Part shown: positions 52,901-64,000 of the stretch, piece after piece
Position numbering within the stretch: the first letter of the stretch is position 1
Layout of the letters: every line of letters starts with the position of its first letter
DNA from: Pseudomonas mucidolens
GTDB taxonomy: Bacteria; Pseudomonadota; Gammaproteobacteria; Pseudomonadales; Pseudomonadaceae
NCBI RefSeq assembly: GCF_900106045.1
Contig: NZ_LT629802.1
Location: 558,001 to 622,000 of the forward strand
DNA: 64,000 nt
Reading direction: 5' to 3'
Made by a program: the position numbers and the translations under genes
Notes under the pieces: model-generated
What the model was told of the DNA's origin: nothing
Databases searched by the model: none
The model's input: only the letters and a program-made list of their open reading frames with translations

Positions 52901-55804
52901 GTCATGAATGCCGATGTTCAGCGCATCCCGCTGGGCATCCGGCAGGGCGTGCAGGATAGCGGTATACAGATCGGTTTGCCCCGACAATGCGTCGCTCGCA
53001 TCGTGGGGTATATAACGACCTGAATCGAGGCGTACCAAGGTGCGTCGAATCGGCGCGTCAGCCGGACCGATGGTGTTCCAGAGCTCACCGTCGAAGCTGC
53101 GGTGCCTGGCTTCAAGCAGGACCTGGTCCGACCAGCCGGGCAGCAATTTCAGCGAGTTGAGCGCCAGCCGATCGGTATCGATGTTGCTTTGCGAGGCCAT
53201 GTGCTGGCCTTCATACGCACGATTGACGCGTACTTCATCGAGAGCGGCGCGTGCCAGGTCAACCAGGCGTGACGGCGTGTGGCCCTGGTCCAATATCTCC
53301 AGTTCCTCGCCGCTGGCATGTTCGAGCAAGGTCTCGGCCACGCTGACGGGCAGGCCTGGCGCTTTCTGCAGGATTTGCTGGGTCGGGGGCGTGGGGTCAG
53401 GCAGTGAGCCGTAGCGGGAGTCGAACAAGGCGGTGCGGTGACGTTCGGCCGTTTCCGCCAGCTTTTTGCGCAGGTTGTGGGCGCGGGTTTCCAGGCTCAG
53501 TTCGGGGTCGCCGAGGCGTTCTGTGAACAGCTCGCGGATTTCATCCGGGCTGAGGGACTGCAGAAAGGACTTGAGCAGTTCGCCATTTTGCAGTTGGGTT
53601 TCGAGGATCTGCACGGCGGGTTGATTCGGGTCGCCGAAGGTCCAGGTTACCTGTCCCTTTTCATCGAGAAACTGCAGCGATCGGGTAGGTGGCCACACGT
53701 CCTGGGTTGTCAGCAGTTGCAGCAGGGCCTGCGGCTCGATGCGTGGGTATACCGCCGAATCGTCGCTGCGCAGGTTGTCGATCAGTTGCTGCAGGCTGCG
53801 GTCGATGCGCAGGCGCACCAGGGTGTCCTCAAGCAGCGGCGGCATGGGCTGGCTGTTGACGTGCATCTTGCGCAGGGCGTCTTCTTCCGTCCCGCTGATG
53901 CGCAGGGCCAACTCGCGGTCCGCCGCACTCAGGCCCCGCACTTTGTGCCCCAGGCGGTGCAGCAGGGTGGGGCGGTCCCAATGCAGAGGGTGCTCCAGCT
54001 CGGTATGCCAGGCGCCGGCACCATTGTGGCGAACCGTGGGCCTGTAAGCGTCGGGGCGGGTCGGGTGTTTAATGCGGTAGTGCTCGCTGCCTTCGGCTTT
54101 TTCCAGCGCATACAACTGGCCTTCCAGGGCCAGCACCGGTTCGCCCTGCAGGCTGTGCAGACCCTGCGCGTCGACGCGCGCGTGTGGCGGCAAGGTGCCG
54201 GGATGCCGGTACGGGGTGAGGTCGGGTTTCCAGTAGCGCTTATTGCCGTTGGCCAGTGTCACTGGTTTGAATCGGTCGAAAAATGCGACCACATCCGCCG
54301 GCAGGAGCTTGCGCAACTCGGTCACGGCAATTTTGCCGCCGACGGCAAACGTCCCCAGTTGGACCAGTGACTGGAGAACACCCATCAGGTGGGTAAAGGC
54401 TTCTCGCGCCTCGCCCTCGGCCCAGTCGATCACCCCTTCGAACACTTCATCGAGCAACTGATAGGCCATATAACCCAGCATCAATTCACCCAGCCCAGGC
54501 ACCAGCGGGGTTGCCACCAGCAGCACTGCGTTGAGGATGGATGAGGCGACCTCGACGAAAGAATCCCACAGCGCCCAACGTGCCTTGCGGTCGGCACTGG
54601 CGGTGGATACGGCTTGGGTGCGGGCGTCATTCAGCAGTTTGTTGAGCGCCTGCTGGTAGAGGTGCTGCCACAGATCGGCCTCGACAGCCGTGGCGAGGAA
54701 CTGCAGCTTGGGGTTTTCGATGGGTTCCTGGCGCCAAGGCGCGAGGTTACTGTCCCGGGTCGGGGGATGCCAGGTGATGTGGGACAGACGCTGGTTCAAC
54801 TGCCCGAAAAACACGCCGCGATGTTCGTGGGCGACGAAGCGACTGAAAAACGCCTGATAATCCTCGCTACGCAGTTGTCGCACCAGTTCCTTCTGAAAGG
54901 CTATCGAGGAGGAGTAGCCCTTGAGCGGGTGCTCGGGATCATCGGGCACGTAAACCACCATGCGCTGTACCCTGTTTGATTGATCGAGGTCGGCGGCGAA
55001 CACCAGGATGCCGCTGAGCGGTGTTTCCATCAGACTCAGGTCATGGCCTTTCAGAGCGAGGTCACTGCGGCCCGCGATCACCGCTTCGATCAACTGCACA
55101 TCCGCGGGCTGGATGTCCTTTTGCAGCTGTGCCACTTGTAACGCCACCCGCAGCGCGGCTTTCTGGCTGGCGCTGACTTTTTGCTGCAACGCGGCGGCGA
55201 CTGCCGGTTCGTCCATGCCCAGTTGAGTGCGCAAATAGCTCGTGTAACGGGCGCCGATGTCGAGGTCGCGGCACAAGCGGGTAAAGACGGTGATGGGCAG
55301 GGCTTGCCGGATGGCGGGCAAGGACTGGAATTGGCCGGTGGCCGAAGGTTGGGTGATATAGGTGGAGGCTGGCTCGTAGGCGTCTTTCGCGGTTTCCTGA
55401 TACTCAAAGTTGTAAAGGGCTGCGTCCAACAGGGAAACCTTCCGGGTGCGCGCACCGCCGGAAGGGAGGGTAAGCCAGGGAAGATTTTGCGGGATATACA
55501 GGTGCAGATAGACGGACTCGCTGTCCAGGCGCAGGCCAAAGCGGGTGAGCAGTGCGTCTTCAAGGATCGGTTTGGCGAAGGCTTTGGCGTCTTGCAGGTT
55601 TTGCAGCGCACTGTCGACACTGTTCAGCGCATGCCAATGTTCGGCGTTCAGTTGATTGAGTCGGGCCCGTTGGGCGGCAGGGGCTTGTAGCAGTGGGCCG
55701 GACAGCAACGGTTTGGCGTCTTTCAGCGCCTGGTGACGATGGGGCGCAGCTTGGCCTAGCCACGCGGGCAGGTTCAAGAGGGGGGCGTAGGGCTGTGTAT
55801 CCAT
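49958..55804 (-). CDS. Giant toxin-like protein: DUF6543 region plus three leucine-rich-repeat modules
   Basis: 1948 residues on the opposite strand to all neighbours. Residues 1-700 or so resemble the Pseudomonas dermonecrotic-toxin-like DUF6543 region, with hydrophobic segments at about 418-452 and 474-494. Then about 700-1028 is helical. Residues 1029-1335, 1336-1624 and 1625-1948 are three repeats of one module: a helical part (FPxL...FxFxLPGD), a W-R-x-E-T/S cap, a block of L-x-x-L-x-L repeats, then NPLS...TLxR(F/I)K. The third module ends PVPQPQEE. Homologues usually continue into a NEL-type ubiquitin-ligase domain (inference), absent here. No signal peptide. Located between argR and aruC. 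The start has GGAG 8 bases upstream. Confidence 0.85.
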   Translation of the reverse strand: MDTQPYAPLLNLPAWLGQAAPHRHQALKDAKPLLSGPLLQAPAAQRARLNQLNAEHWHALNSVDSALQNLQDAKAFAKPILEDALLTRFGLRLDSESVYLHLYIPQNLPWLTLPSGGARTRKVSLLDAALYNFEYQETAKDAYEPASTYITQPSATGQFQSLPAIRQALPITVFTRLCRDLDIGARYTSYLRTQLGMDEPAVAAALQQKVSASQKAALRVALQVAQLQKDIQPADVQLIEAVIAGRSDLALKGHDLSLMETPLSGILVFAADLDQSNRVQRMVVYVPDDPEHPLKGYSSSIAFQKELVRQLRSEDYQAFFSRFVAHEHRGVFFGQLNQRLSHITWHPPTRDSNLAPWRQEPIENPKLQFLATAVEADLWQHLYQQALNKLLNDARTQAVSTASADRKARWALWDSFVEVASSILNAVLLVATPLVPGLGELMLGYMAYQLLDEVFEGVIDWAEGEAREAFTHLMGVLQSLVQLGTFAVGGKIAVTELRKLLPADVVAFFDRFKPVTLANGNKRYWKPDLTPYRHPGTLPPHARVDAQGLHSLQGEPVLALEGQLYALEKAEGSEHYRIKHPTRPDAYRPTVRHNGAGAWHTELEHPLHWDRPTLLHRLGHKVRGLSAADRELALRISGTEEDALRKMHVNSQPMPPLLEDTLVRLRIDRSLQQLIDNLRSDDSAVYPRIEPQALLQLLTTQDVWPPTRSLQFLDEKGQVTWTFGDPNQPAVQILETQLQNGELLKSFLQSLSPDEIRELFTERLGDPELSLETRAHNLRKKLAETAERHRTALFDSRYGSLPDPTPPTQQILQKAPGLPVSVAETLLEHASGEELEILDQGHTPSRLVDLARAALDEVRVNRAYEGQHMASQSNIDTDRLALNSLKLLPGWSDQVLLEARHRSFDGELWNTIGPADAPIRRTLVRLDSGRYIPHDASDALSGQTDLYTAILHALPDAQRDALNIGIHDGPVLKERLVKRPLQREELRVLLNEPTPQGVRVETLRLLGNSEGYVGELESPPPLLTLQQRTRALFPVLRDEQVQQLIDNLQQQPGGALVAIATLESDYQQLETILYTWQDDVPANHPVSGIPLTRRQRQYQRQNRRHFAARLKGCWRQETEIDNYYNDPARDGVVLKLDWPILGELPLLDSEFPHVSLLTLTGVDGTQGVTHFLEHFPMLRHLEVREIALGELPPPLSDMLNLRTLSLDNCQIVLTAESEARLVAMNRLESLNLHQNPLGRAPDIRTMTSLEDLDLSETGIDQWPAGLLQLPTLESVFLGDNRLSELPTALFELPPSASERFDLTGNPLSRATLERFKAYYQRHKTYWIVDAAPVDQRDAHLLFPSLSHQDINQFIFSLPGDIEAGRRELARLANELETLQQELGAWTSDTTLAELERARRQAVQQRLERSWRRETAPDGNFIHALTLSSALAGELPAMSAQFKHITYLKLDGNGLALQPGAFLRSFAELDTLTIEQARLGDIPGAIFDLPKLTDLSLPNCMISLSETSQAALGNMSNLDHLDLSHNPLGRVPDFRGLDNLSHVSLQDTGLREVPEGLLIEDRPVAVNLSHNAIEELPAFSFSLPPTLTQLFDLSANPLSPQTLERIKIYCQNMGEFFNAQAPRAERDRVKALYPRLADNAVDRFIFNLPGDMAEVTTYLARLEAEYQQLGADLQQWVLSVPDRHPVLDVPLDEPSRVEEQLRRRDFKRLLEQAWRRESEEDIRSPGEDITYRLTVDLTLMGELPRINARFEHISLFDFTGDGTTTAVDATLDCFPNLQTLKLRHCYLRSLPRALFKLPKLTYLDLSHCAITLTADTARTVSELSALEFLRMNNNPLSLAPDISGLNNLLALQLRDAQISAVPRGAFQLARLHILDLGNNQISTIPSDLLEMIPTFLDECDLSGNPLSAQSLRHLRTYYQRTGQDFQVPEAARDEQGNPLPVPVPQPQEE

Positions 55805-57327
<1,523 letters not shown>

Positions 57328-57345
57328 TTCGCTGCGCCTTTGCCC

Positions 57346-57445
57346 TGTAGGAGCGAGCTTGCTCGCGAAATACTCAAGAACGCCGCGTTCATCGAGGATG
57401 CGCGCGTTATCGTTGACGATCTTCGCGAGCAAGCTCGCTCCTACA
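57346..57445. repeat. REP doublet (taggagcgag type)
   Basis: TGTAGGAGCGAGCTTGCTCG left arm, inverted right arm ending GCTCGCTCCTACA, between aruC and aruF. Confidence 0.94.
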
Positions 57446-57502
57446 GGGAAATGCGCTGTTTTGGCCCCCTGTTTTTTATTCTGGATTTTAAGGAGTGACA
57501 CC

Positions 57503-58522
57503 ATGCTGGTGATGCGCCCCGCGCAAATGGCTGATCTGGGCGAGGTACAGCGTCTGGCCGCGGACAGTCCGATTGGTGTCACCTCCCTGCCGGATGATGT
57601 CGAACGCCTGAGCGACAAGATCGCCGCAAGCGAAGCATCCTTCGCCGCCGAAGTCAGTTTCAACGGTGAAGAAAGCTATTTCTTCGTGCTGGAAGACAGC
57701 GTCACCGGCAAGCTGGTGGGGTGTTCGGCCATCGTGGCGTCGGCCGGTTACTCCGAACCGTTCTACAGCTTTCGCAACGAAACCTTCGTACATGCGTCCC
57801 GTGAACTGAAGATCCACAACAAGATCCACGTCCTGTCCCAATGCCATGACCTGACCGGCAACAGTCTGCTGACCAGTTTCTACGTGGTGCCGGAATTGGT
57901 CGGTTCGCCGTGGTCGGAACTCAACTCCCGTGGCCGGCTGCTGTTCGTCGCCAATCATCCCGAGCGTTTTGCCGATTCGGTGGTGACCGAGATTGTCGGC
58001 TACAGCGACGAAAATGGTGATTCGCCGTTCTGGGATGCCATCGGCCGTAATTTCTTCGATCTCAACTACGCTGCGGCCGAACGGTTGTGCGGGCTGAAAA
58101 GCCGCACCTTCCTTGCCGAACTGATGCCGCATTACCCGATCTACGTGCCGCTGTTGCCGGACGCCGCGCAGGAAGCGATGGGTCAGGTTCATCCGCGGGC
58201 GCAGATCACGTTCGACATCCTGATGCGCGAAGGCTTTGAAACCGACCACTACATCGACATCTTCGATGGTGGCCCGACGTTGCACGCACGGGTCTCGGGT
58301 ATCCGCTCGATTGCCCAGAGCCGCGTGGTGCCGGTGAAGATCGGTGAAATGGTCAAGGGCGTGGGCCGCCAGTACCTGGTCAGCAATGGTCAGTTGCAGG
58401 ATTACCGTGCGGTGATGCTGGAACTGGACTACGCGCCGGGTAAACCGGTGACGCTGGACCTGGAAGCCGCCGAAGCCTTGGGCGTCGGTGAAGGTGCCAG
58501 CGTGCGCCTGGTAGCGGTTTAA
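57503..58522 (+). CDS. aruF: Arginine N-succinyltransferase, alpha subunit AruF
   Basis: 339 residues. Transfers succinyl from succinyl-CoA to arginine (first AST step), with AruG as partner. Matches AstA: VMRPAQMADLGEVQRLA, the SQCHDLTGNSLLTSFYV block (near 112), HPERFADSVVTEIVG, and EGFETDHYIDIFDGGPTL near 242. AAGGAG precedes the ATG at 57503; a longer frame upstream runs into the REP element and is not used. Homologous to the next gene. Confidence 0.95.
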   Translation: MLVMRPAQMADLGEVQRLAADSPIGVTSLPDDVERLSDKIAASEASFAAEVSFNGEESYFFVLEDSVTGKLVGCSAIVASAGYSEPFYSFRNETFVHASRELKIHNKIHVLSQCHDLTGNSLLTSFYVVPELVGSPWSELNSRGRLLFVANHPERFADSVVTEIVGYSDENGDSPFWDAIGRNFFDLNYAAAERLCGLKSRTFLAELMPHYPIYVPLLPDAAQEAMGQVHPRAQITFDILMREGFETDHYIDIFDGGPTLHARVSGIRSIAQSRVVPVKIGEMVKGVGRQYLVSNGQLQDYRAVMLELDYAPGKPVTLDLEAAEALGVGEGASVRLVAV

Positions 58523-58573
58523 AAGAGAGTTTCACGGGTGGCTTGGAATCAGCGGCCCGCTTGAGGAGATAGC

Positions 58574-61065
<2,492 letters not shown>

Positions 61066-61068
61066 AAG

Positions 61069-61157
61069 TGTGGGAGGGGGCTTGCTCCCGATAGCAGTCT
61101 GTCAGTTGATGAATCAGGTGACTGATCCACCGCTATCGGGAGCAAGCCCCTCCCACA
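61069..61157. repeat. REP-like inverted repeat (gtgggagggggcttgctccc type)
   Basis: TGTGGGAGGGGGCTTGCTCC and its inverted copy ending TCCCACA, spacer about 30 bases, a third repeat family in the window. Between aruD and aruB. Confidence 0.93.
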
Positions 61158-61217
61158 ATGAATCTGTGGTGTGCTGAAGATTGCCTATAAAAAACAGATG
61201 TTCGTGGAGCCTCGCCG

Positions 61218-62564
61218 ATGAAATCCTGTGAAGTCAATTTTGACGGTCTAGTGGGGCCGACCCATAACTATGGCGGTCTGTCCTACGGCAATGTCGCGTC
61301 CCAGAACAACAGCCAGCAGTCTTCCAACCCGAAGGAAGCGGCGTTGCAAGGCCTGGCGAAAATGAAGGCCCTGATGGAAATGGGGTTCGTGCAAGGCGTG
61401 CTGGCGCCCCAGGAGCGTCCTGATGTGGCGGCCTTGCGCAACCTTGGGTTTGCCGGCACTGACGCACAAGTGATTGAGCAAGCGGCCAAGCAAGCGATGC
61501 CGTTGCTGGTTGCCAGTTGCTCGGCGTCGAGCATGTGGGTGGCCAATGCCGCCACCGTCAGCCCGAGCGCCGACACCGCCGACGGCCGTGTGCATTTCAC
61601 CGCCGCCAACCTCAACTGCAAATACCACCGCAGCATCGAACACCCGACCACCAGTCGCGTGCTGGGGGCGATGTTTGCCGATCAGCAGCACTTCGCGCAC
61701 CACGCCGCGTTGCCAGCCGTGGCGCAGTTCGGTGACGAAGGGGCGGCCAACCACACGCGATTCTGCCGTGATTACGGCGAGGCCGGTGTCGAGTTTTTCG
61801 TGTTCGGTCGCAGTGCCTTCGACACACGTTACCCGGCACCGCAAAAGTACCCGGCGCGCCAGACCCTGGAAGCTTCCCAGGCTGTTGCGCGGCTGCACGG
61901 CCTCAGCGAAGACGGCGTGGTGTTTGGCCAGCAGAACCCGGCAGTGATCGATGCTGGCGTGTTCCACAACGACGTGATCGCGGTGGGCAACGGTGAAGTG
62001 CTGTTCTACCACGAAGATGCGTTCCTCAATACCGAGCAGATGCTGGCGCAATTGCAGGGCAAGCTCGGCAAGTTGGGAGGCAACTTCCAGTCGATCTGCG
62101 TGCCACGCTCCCAGGTGGGCGTCGAGGACGCGGTGCGTTCCTATCTGTTCAACAGTCAGTTGCTGACCCGCCCTGACGGCACGATGCTGCTGATCGTGCC
62201 GGAAGAGTGCCGCAACAACGAACGCGTCTGGCAGTATCTGCAAGGCTTGACCGCCTCCGGCGGCCTGATTCGCGAAGTCAACGTCTTCGACCTCAAGCAA
62301 AGCATGCAGAACGGTGGTGGACCGGCCTGTCTGCGCCTGCGGGTAGCGTTGAATGAAACTGAACTGGCGGCGGTCAATCCAGGGGTTATCATGACGCCAC
62401 CGCTGTACGACACCCTGACCCAATGGGTCGACATGCATTACCGCGACAGCCTGCGCGAGACTGACCTGGCTGACCCGCAGTTGTTGCTTGAGTGCCGGAC
62501 GGCATTGGATGAACTGACGCAAATCCTTAAACTGGGCTCGGTTTATCCTTTCCAGATCAATTAA
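61218..62564 (+). CDS. aruB: N-succinylarginine dihydrolase
   Basis: 448 residues (AstB). Hydrolyses N2-succinylarginine to succinylornithine, CO2 and ammonia. Amidinotransferase superfamily; N-terminal [20 protein letters not shown], and the nucleophile Cys in GGPACLRLR near residue 371. Second enzyme of the pathway. Followed 24 bases later by a small acidic gene. Confidence 0.96.
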   Translation: MKSCEVNFDGLVGPTHNYGGLSYGNVASQNNSQQSSNPKEAALQGLAKMKALMEMGFVQGVLAPQERPDVAALRNLGFAGTDAQVIEQAAKQAMPLLVASCSASSMWVANAATVSPSADTADGRVHFTAANLNCKYHRSIEHPTTSRVLGAMFADQQHFAHHAALPAVAQFGDEGAANHTRFCRDYGEAGVEFFVFGRSAFDTRYPAPQKYPARQTLEASQAVARLHGLSEDGVVFGQQNPAVIDAGVFHNDVIAVGNGEVLFYHEDAFLNTEQMLAQLQGKLGKLGGNFQSICVPRSQVGVEDAVRSYLFNSQLLTRPDGTMLLIVPEECRNNERVWQYLQGLTASGGLIREVNVFDLKQSMQNGGGPACLRLRVALNETELAAVNPGVIMTPPLYDTLTQWVDMHYRDSLRETDLADPQLLLECRTALDELTQILKLGSVYPFQIN

Positions 62565-62588
62565 TGCCCACCGGCTGAGAGCTATTTT

Positions 62589-62876
62589 ATGACCGACACC
62601 CTGAAACTGATTCTTGAAGACACCGACGGCACGCAACTGGAAACCTCCTGCACCCGCGTCGCGGTGGTCTGGCAGGGCAAGGAAATCTGGATCCAGCACG
62701 ACGGCCGTGGCCAACTGCTGATCGGTGTCGACGTGGAAGAAGGCGACGCCGAATACGCCAACCTGCTGATGCGCCCACTGGCCACCAACCTGATGAGCCT
62801 GCAGTTGGAAATGGAACCGGCCGACGTTGAAGGCGATGACGACGATCACGTCCACGGCCCAGGCTGCAACCACTAA
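62589..62876 (+). CDS. Small acidic protein in the aru operon, 95 aa
   Basis: 95 residues with mixed strands in residues 5-80 and a very acidic, metal-ligand-rich tail (EGDDDDHVHGPGCNH; Asp run followed by His and Cys). It sits between aruB and aruE, as a small unnamed gene does in P. aeruginosa (PA0900, from memory). Function unknown; a metal-handling or enzyme-accessory role for the zinc enzyme AruE is conceivable. No signal peptide or membrane helix. Confidence 0.88.
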   Translation: MTDTLKLILEDTDGTQLETSCTRVAVVWQGKEIWIQHDGRGQLLIGVDVEEGDAEYANLLMRPLATNLMSLQLEMEPADVEGDDDDHVHGPGCNH

Positions 62877-62888
62877 GGAAGCTGCTTT

Positions 62889-63893
62889 ATGCTCGCCCTC
62901 GGCAAACTGCTTGAACTGACCCTCGCCGGTCGCGAACCGGCGCAAAAAATTCAACTGACTGTCGACGGCGTGCAACTGCGCTGGCTCAGCGAGGGCGCGC
63001 TGGAGGTGCGGCCACCCGAGGCGCGGGACAACGGCAGCGACCTGCTGCTGTCGTCCGGCATCCATGGCAACGAAACCGCGCCGATCGAACTGCTCGACCG
63101 CCTGTTGCATGGCATCGCCCAGGGGCAAATCAAACTGCGTACCCGTATTCTGTTCCTGTTCGGTAACCCCGAGGCGATGCGCCGCGGCGAGCGTTATCTC
63201 GAACTTGACGTCAACCGATTGTTCAACGGTCGACATGAAAAAAACATCGGCCCGGAAGCCATTCGCGCTGCCGACCTGGAGCAGTTGGCGCGCAACTTTT
63301 TCAGCCTGCCAGGCCGCAGCCGCTTGCACTACGACCTGCACACGGCCATTCGTGGTTCGAAAATTGAACAGTTCGCCCTCTACCCGTGGAAGGACGGACG
63401 CAAGCATTCGCGCCATGAGCTGGCTCGCCTGCGCGCGGCCGGCATGGAAGCGGTATTGCTGCAGAACAAGCCCTCGATCACGTTCACGGCCTTCACCTAC
63501 GAGCAACTGGACGCCGAGTCGTTCACCCTGGAGCTCGGCAAGGCCCGCCCGTTCGGACAAAACCAGGGGGTTAACGTGTCCCGCCTGGAAACCCGTCTGC
63601 AACAGATCATCGAAGGCAACGAGCCGGTTACCGACAGCTTGGACGGTTTGCAACTGTTCAGCGTGGCGCGGGAAGTGATCAAGCACAGCGATGCCTTCCT
63701 GATGCACCTGCCGGCGGACGTGGAAAACTTCTCGCCGTTGGAGAAGGGCTACCTGTTGGCCGAGGATCTGGCCAAGACCCGCTGGGTGATCGAGGAGGAG
63801 GGCGCGCGAATCATCTTCCCCAACCCGAAGGTGAAGAACGGTCTGCGTGCGGGGATATTGATTGTGCCGACGACGGATGCCGGCCTGGTCTGA
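62889..63893 (+). CDS. aruE: Succinylglutamate desuccinylase
   Basis: 334 residues (AstE, zinc peptidase fold). Hydrolyses succinylglutamate to succinate and glutamate, the last AST step. Zinc residues in [12 protein letters not shown] (near 56-67, H-x2-E) and [10 protein letters not shown] (near 150-159). A C-terminal beta-barrel follows. The gene starts 12 bases after the small acidic gene. A REP palindrome follows at 63917. Confidence 0.96.
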   Translation: MLALGKLLELTLAGREPAQKIQLTVDGVQLRWLSEGALEVRPPEARDNGSDLLLSSGIHGNETAPIELLDRLLHGIAQGQIKLRTRILFLFGNPEAMRRGERYLELDVNRLFNGRHEKNIGPEAIRAADLEQLARNFFSLPGRSRLHYDLHTAIRGSKIEQFALYPWKDGRKHSRHELARLRAAGMEAVLLQNKPSITFTAFTYEQLDAESFTLELGKARPFGQNQGVNVSRLETRLQQIIEGNEPVTDSLDGLQLFSVAREVIKHSDAFLMHLPADVENFSPLEKGYLLAEDLAKTRWVIEEEGARIIFPNPKVKNGLRAGILIVPTTDAGLV

Positions 63894-63916
63894 ACTAAAG
63901 GACGATCACAAACACG

Positions 63917-63944
63917 TGTGGGAGCGAGCAAGCCCGCTCCCACA
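63917..63944. repeat. REP-like palindrome (gtgggagcgagc type)
   Basis: TGTGGGAGCGAGC and GCTCCCACA, extended by AACACGTG...CACATGTGTT outside. A single palindrome, near convergent gene ends, so it could also stop transcription in both directions. Confidence 0.85.
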
Positions 63945-63962
63945 TGTGTTTGTCGGTGTTGC

Positions 63963-64000
63963 TTAAACCGCTACCGCCCGCGGCTCGTTGCGGCGCAGCG
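63963..64000 (-). CDS. End of an unidentified gene (cut by window edge)
   Basis: The minus strand reads LRRNEPRAVAV and a stop at 63963-63965. Only 11 codons are inside the window. The composition is protein-like and the REP palindrome just before it fits a convergent gene end, but no identity can be given. Confidence 0.4.
   Translation of the reverse strand, partial: LRRNEPRAVAV

Noticed and set aside
61248..63707. 819-codon open frame opposite aruB and aruE
   Set aside because: Runs opposite three real genes including their spacers; a chance result of high GC.

Overview
The window is about 64 kb of a high-GC gammaproteobacterial chromosome, almost certainly a Pseudomonas of the fluorescens group. 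The evidence is the fadD2-fadD1 tandem, the acsA / aotJQMOP-argR / aruCFGDBE gene order, Pseudomonas-typical families (DUF2025, DUF2790, PACE efflux, pxpABC) and several kinds of REP-type palindromes between genes, including the 'taggagcgagcttgctcgcga' type. No rRNA, tRNA, CRISPR array or complete insertion sequence was recognised.

Layout. 1-5.5 kb: end of fadD2, fadD1, a small conserved gene, CsbD, a YihY-type membrane protein and a peptide deformylase. 5.5-12.6 kb: GNAT, a tiny Lys-rich protein, a GST, the gluconate module (gntR, gntK, gntP) with three copies of one operator-like palindrome, and an AlaC-type aminotransferase. 12.7-20.2 kb: a GyrI-like protein, GNAT, an ECF42-type sigma factor with its YCII/DGPF and SnoaL-like partners, a LysR/PACE efflux pair, an SDR/LysR pair and another LysR. 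20.3-23 kb: 5-oxoprolinase pxpA-pxpB-pxpC. 23-34.5 kb: ZntB, a chemotaxis receptor, PepSY, GlpQ, DUF2025, an ABM protein coupled to a CTP-synthase-like amidotransferase domain, LysR, a MASE2-GGDEF cyclase, a TetR/metallo-hydrolase pair and a truncated amidase. 34.5-39.5 kb: an XRE regulator, an unrecognised protein with a CoiA-like zinc motif, a HAD phosphatase, an HNH nuclease remnant, nrdB and DUF2790.

39.7-64 kb: acsA, then the arginine block. aotJQMOP (basic amino-acid uptake) and argR are followed by aruCFGDBE (the arginine succinyltransferase, or AST, pathway), with matches to the ArgR half-site TGTCGC-N8-AA upstream of aotJ and aruC. As remembered from P. aeruginosa this block is nearly continuous. 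Here two pieces interrupt it. An AT-rich islet with an orphan hcp, a DUF4225 gene and a small two-helix membrane protein lies between acsA and aotJ. A 5.8-kb gene for a 1948-residue toxin-like leucine-rich-repeat protein lies on the opposite strand between argR and aruC.

The main candidates for new biology are the Hcp-DUF4225-membrane protein islet (possible type VI secretion effector/immunity set) and the giant three-module LRR protein, which lacks the expected C-terminal ubiquitin-ligase domain. Other notable points are a one-base deletion that splits aotP just after its Walker A motif, the predicted ECF42 regulon with a promoter match, and the HNH fragment abutting the nrdB terminator. All functions are inferred from motifs and remembered families; no search was run.
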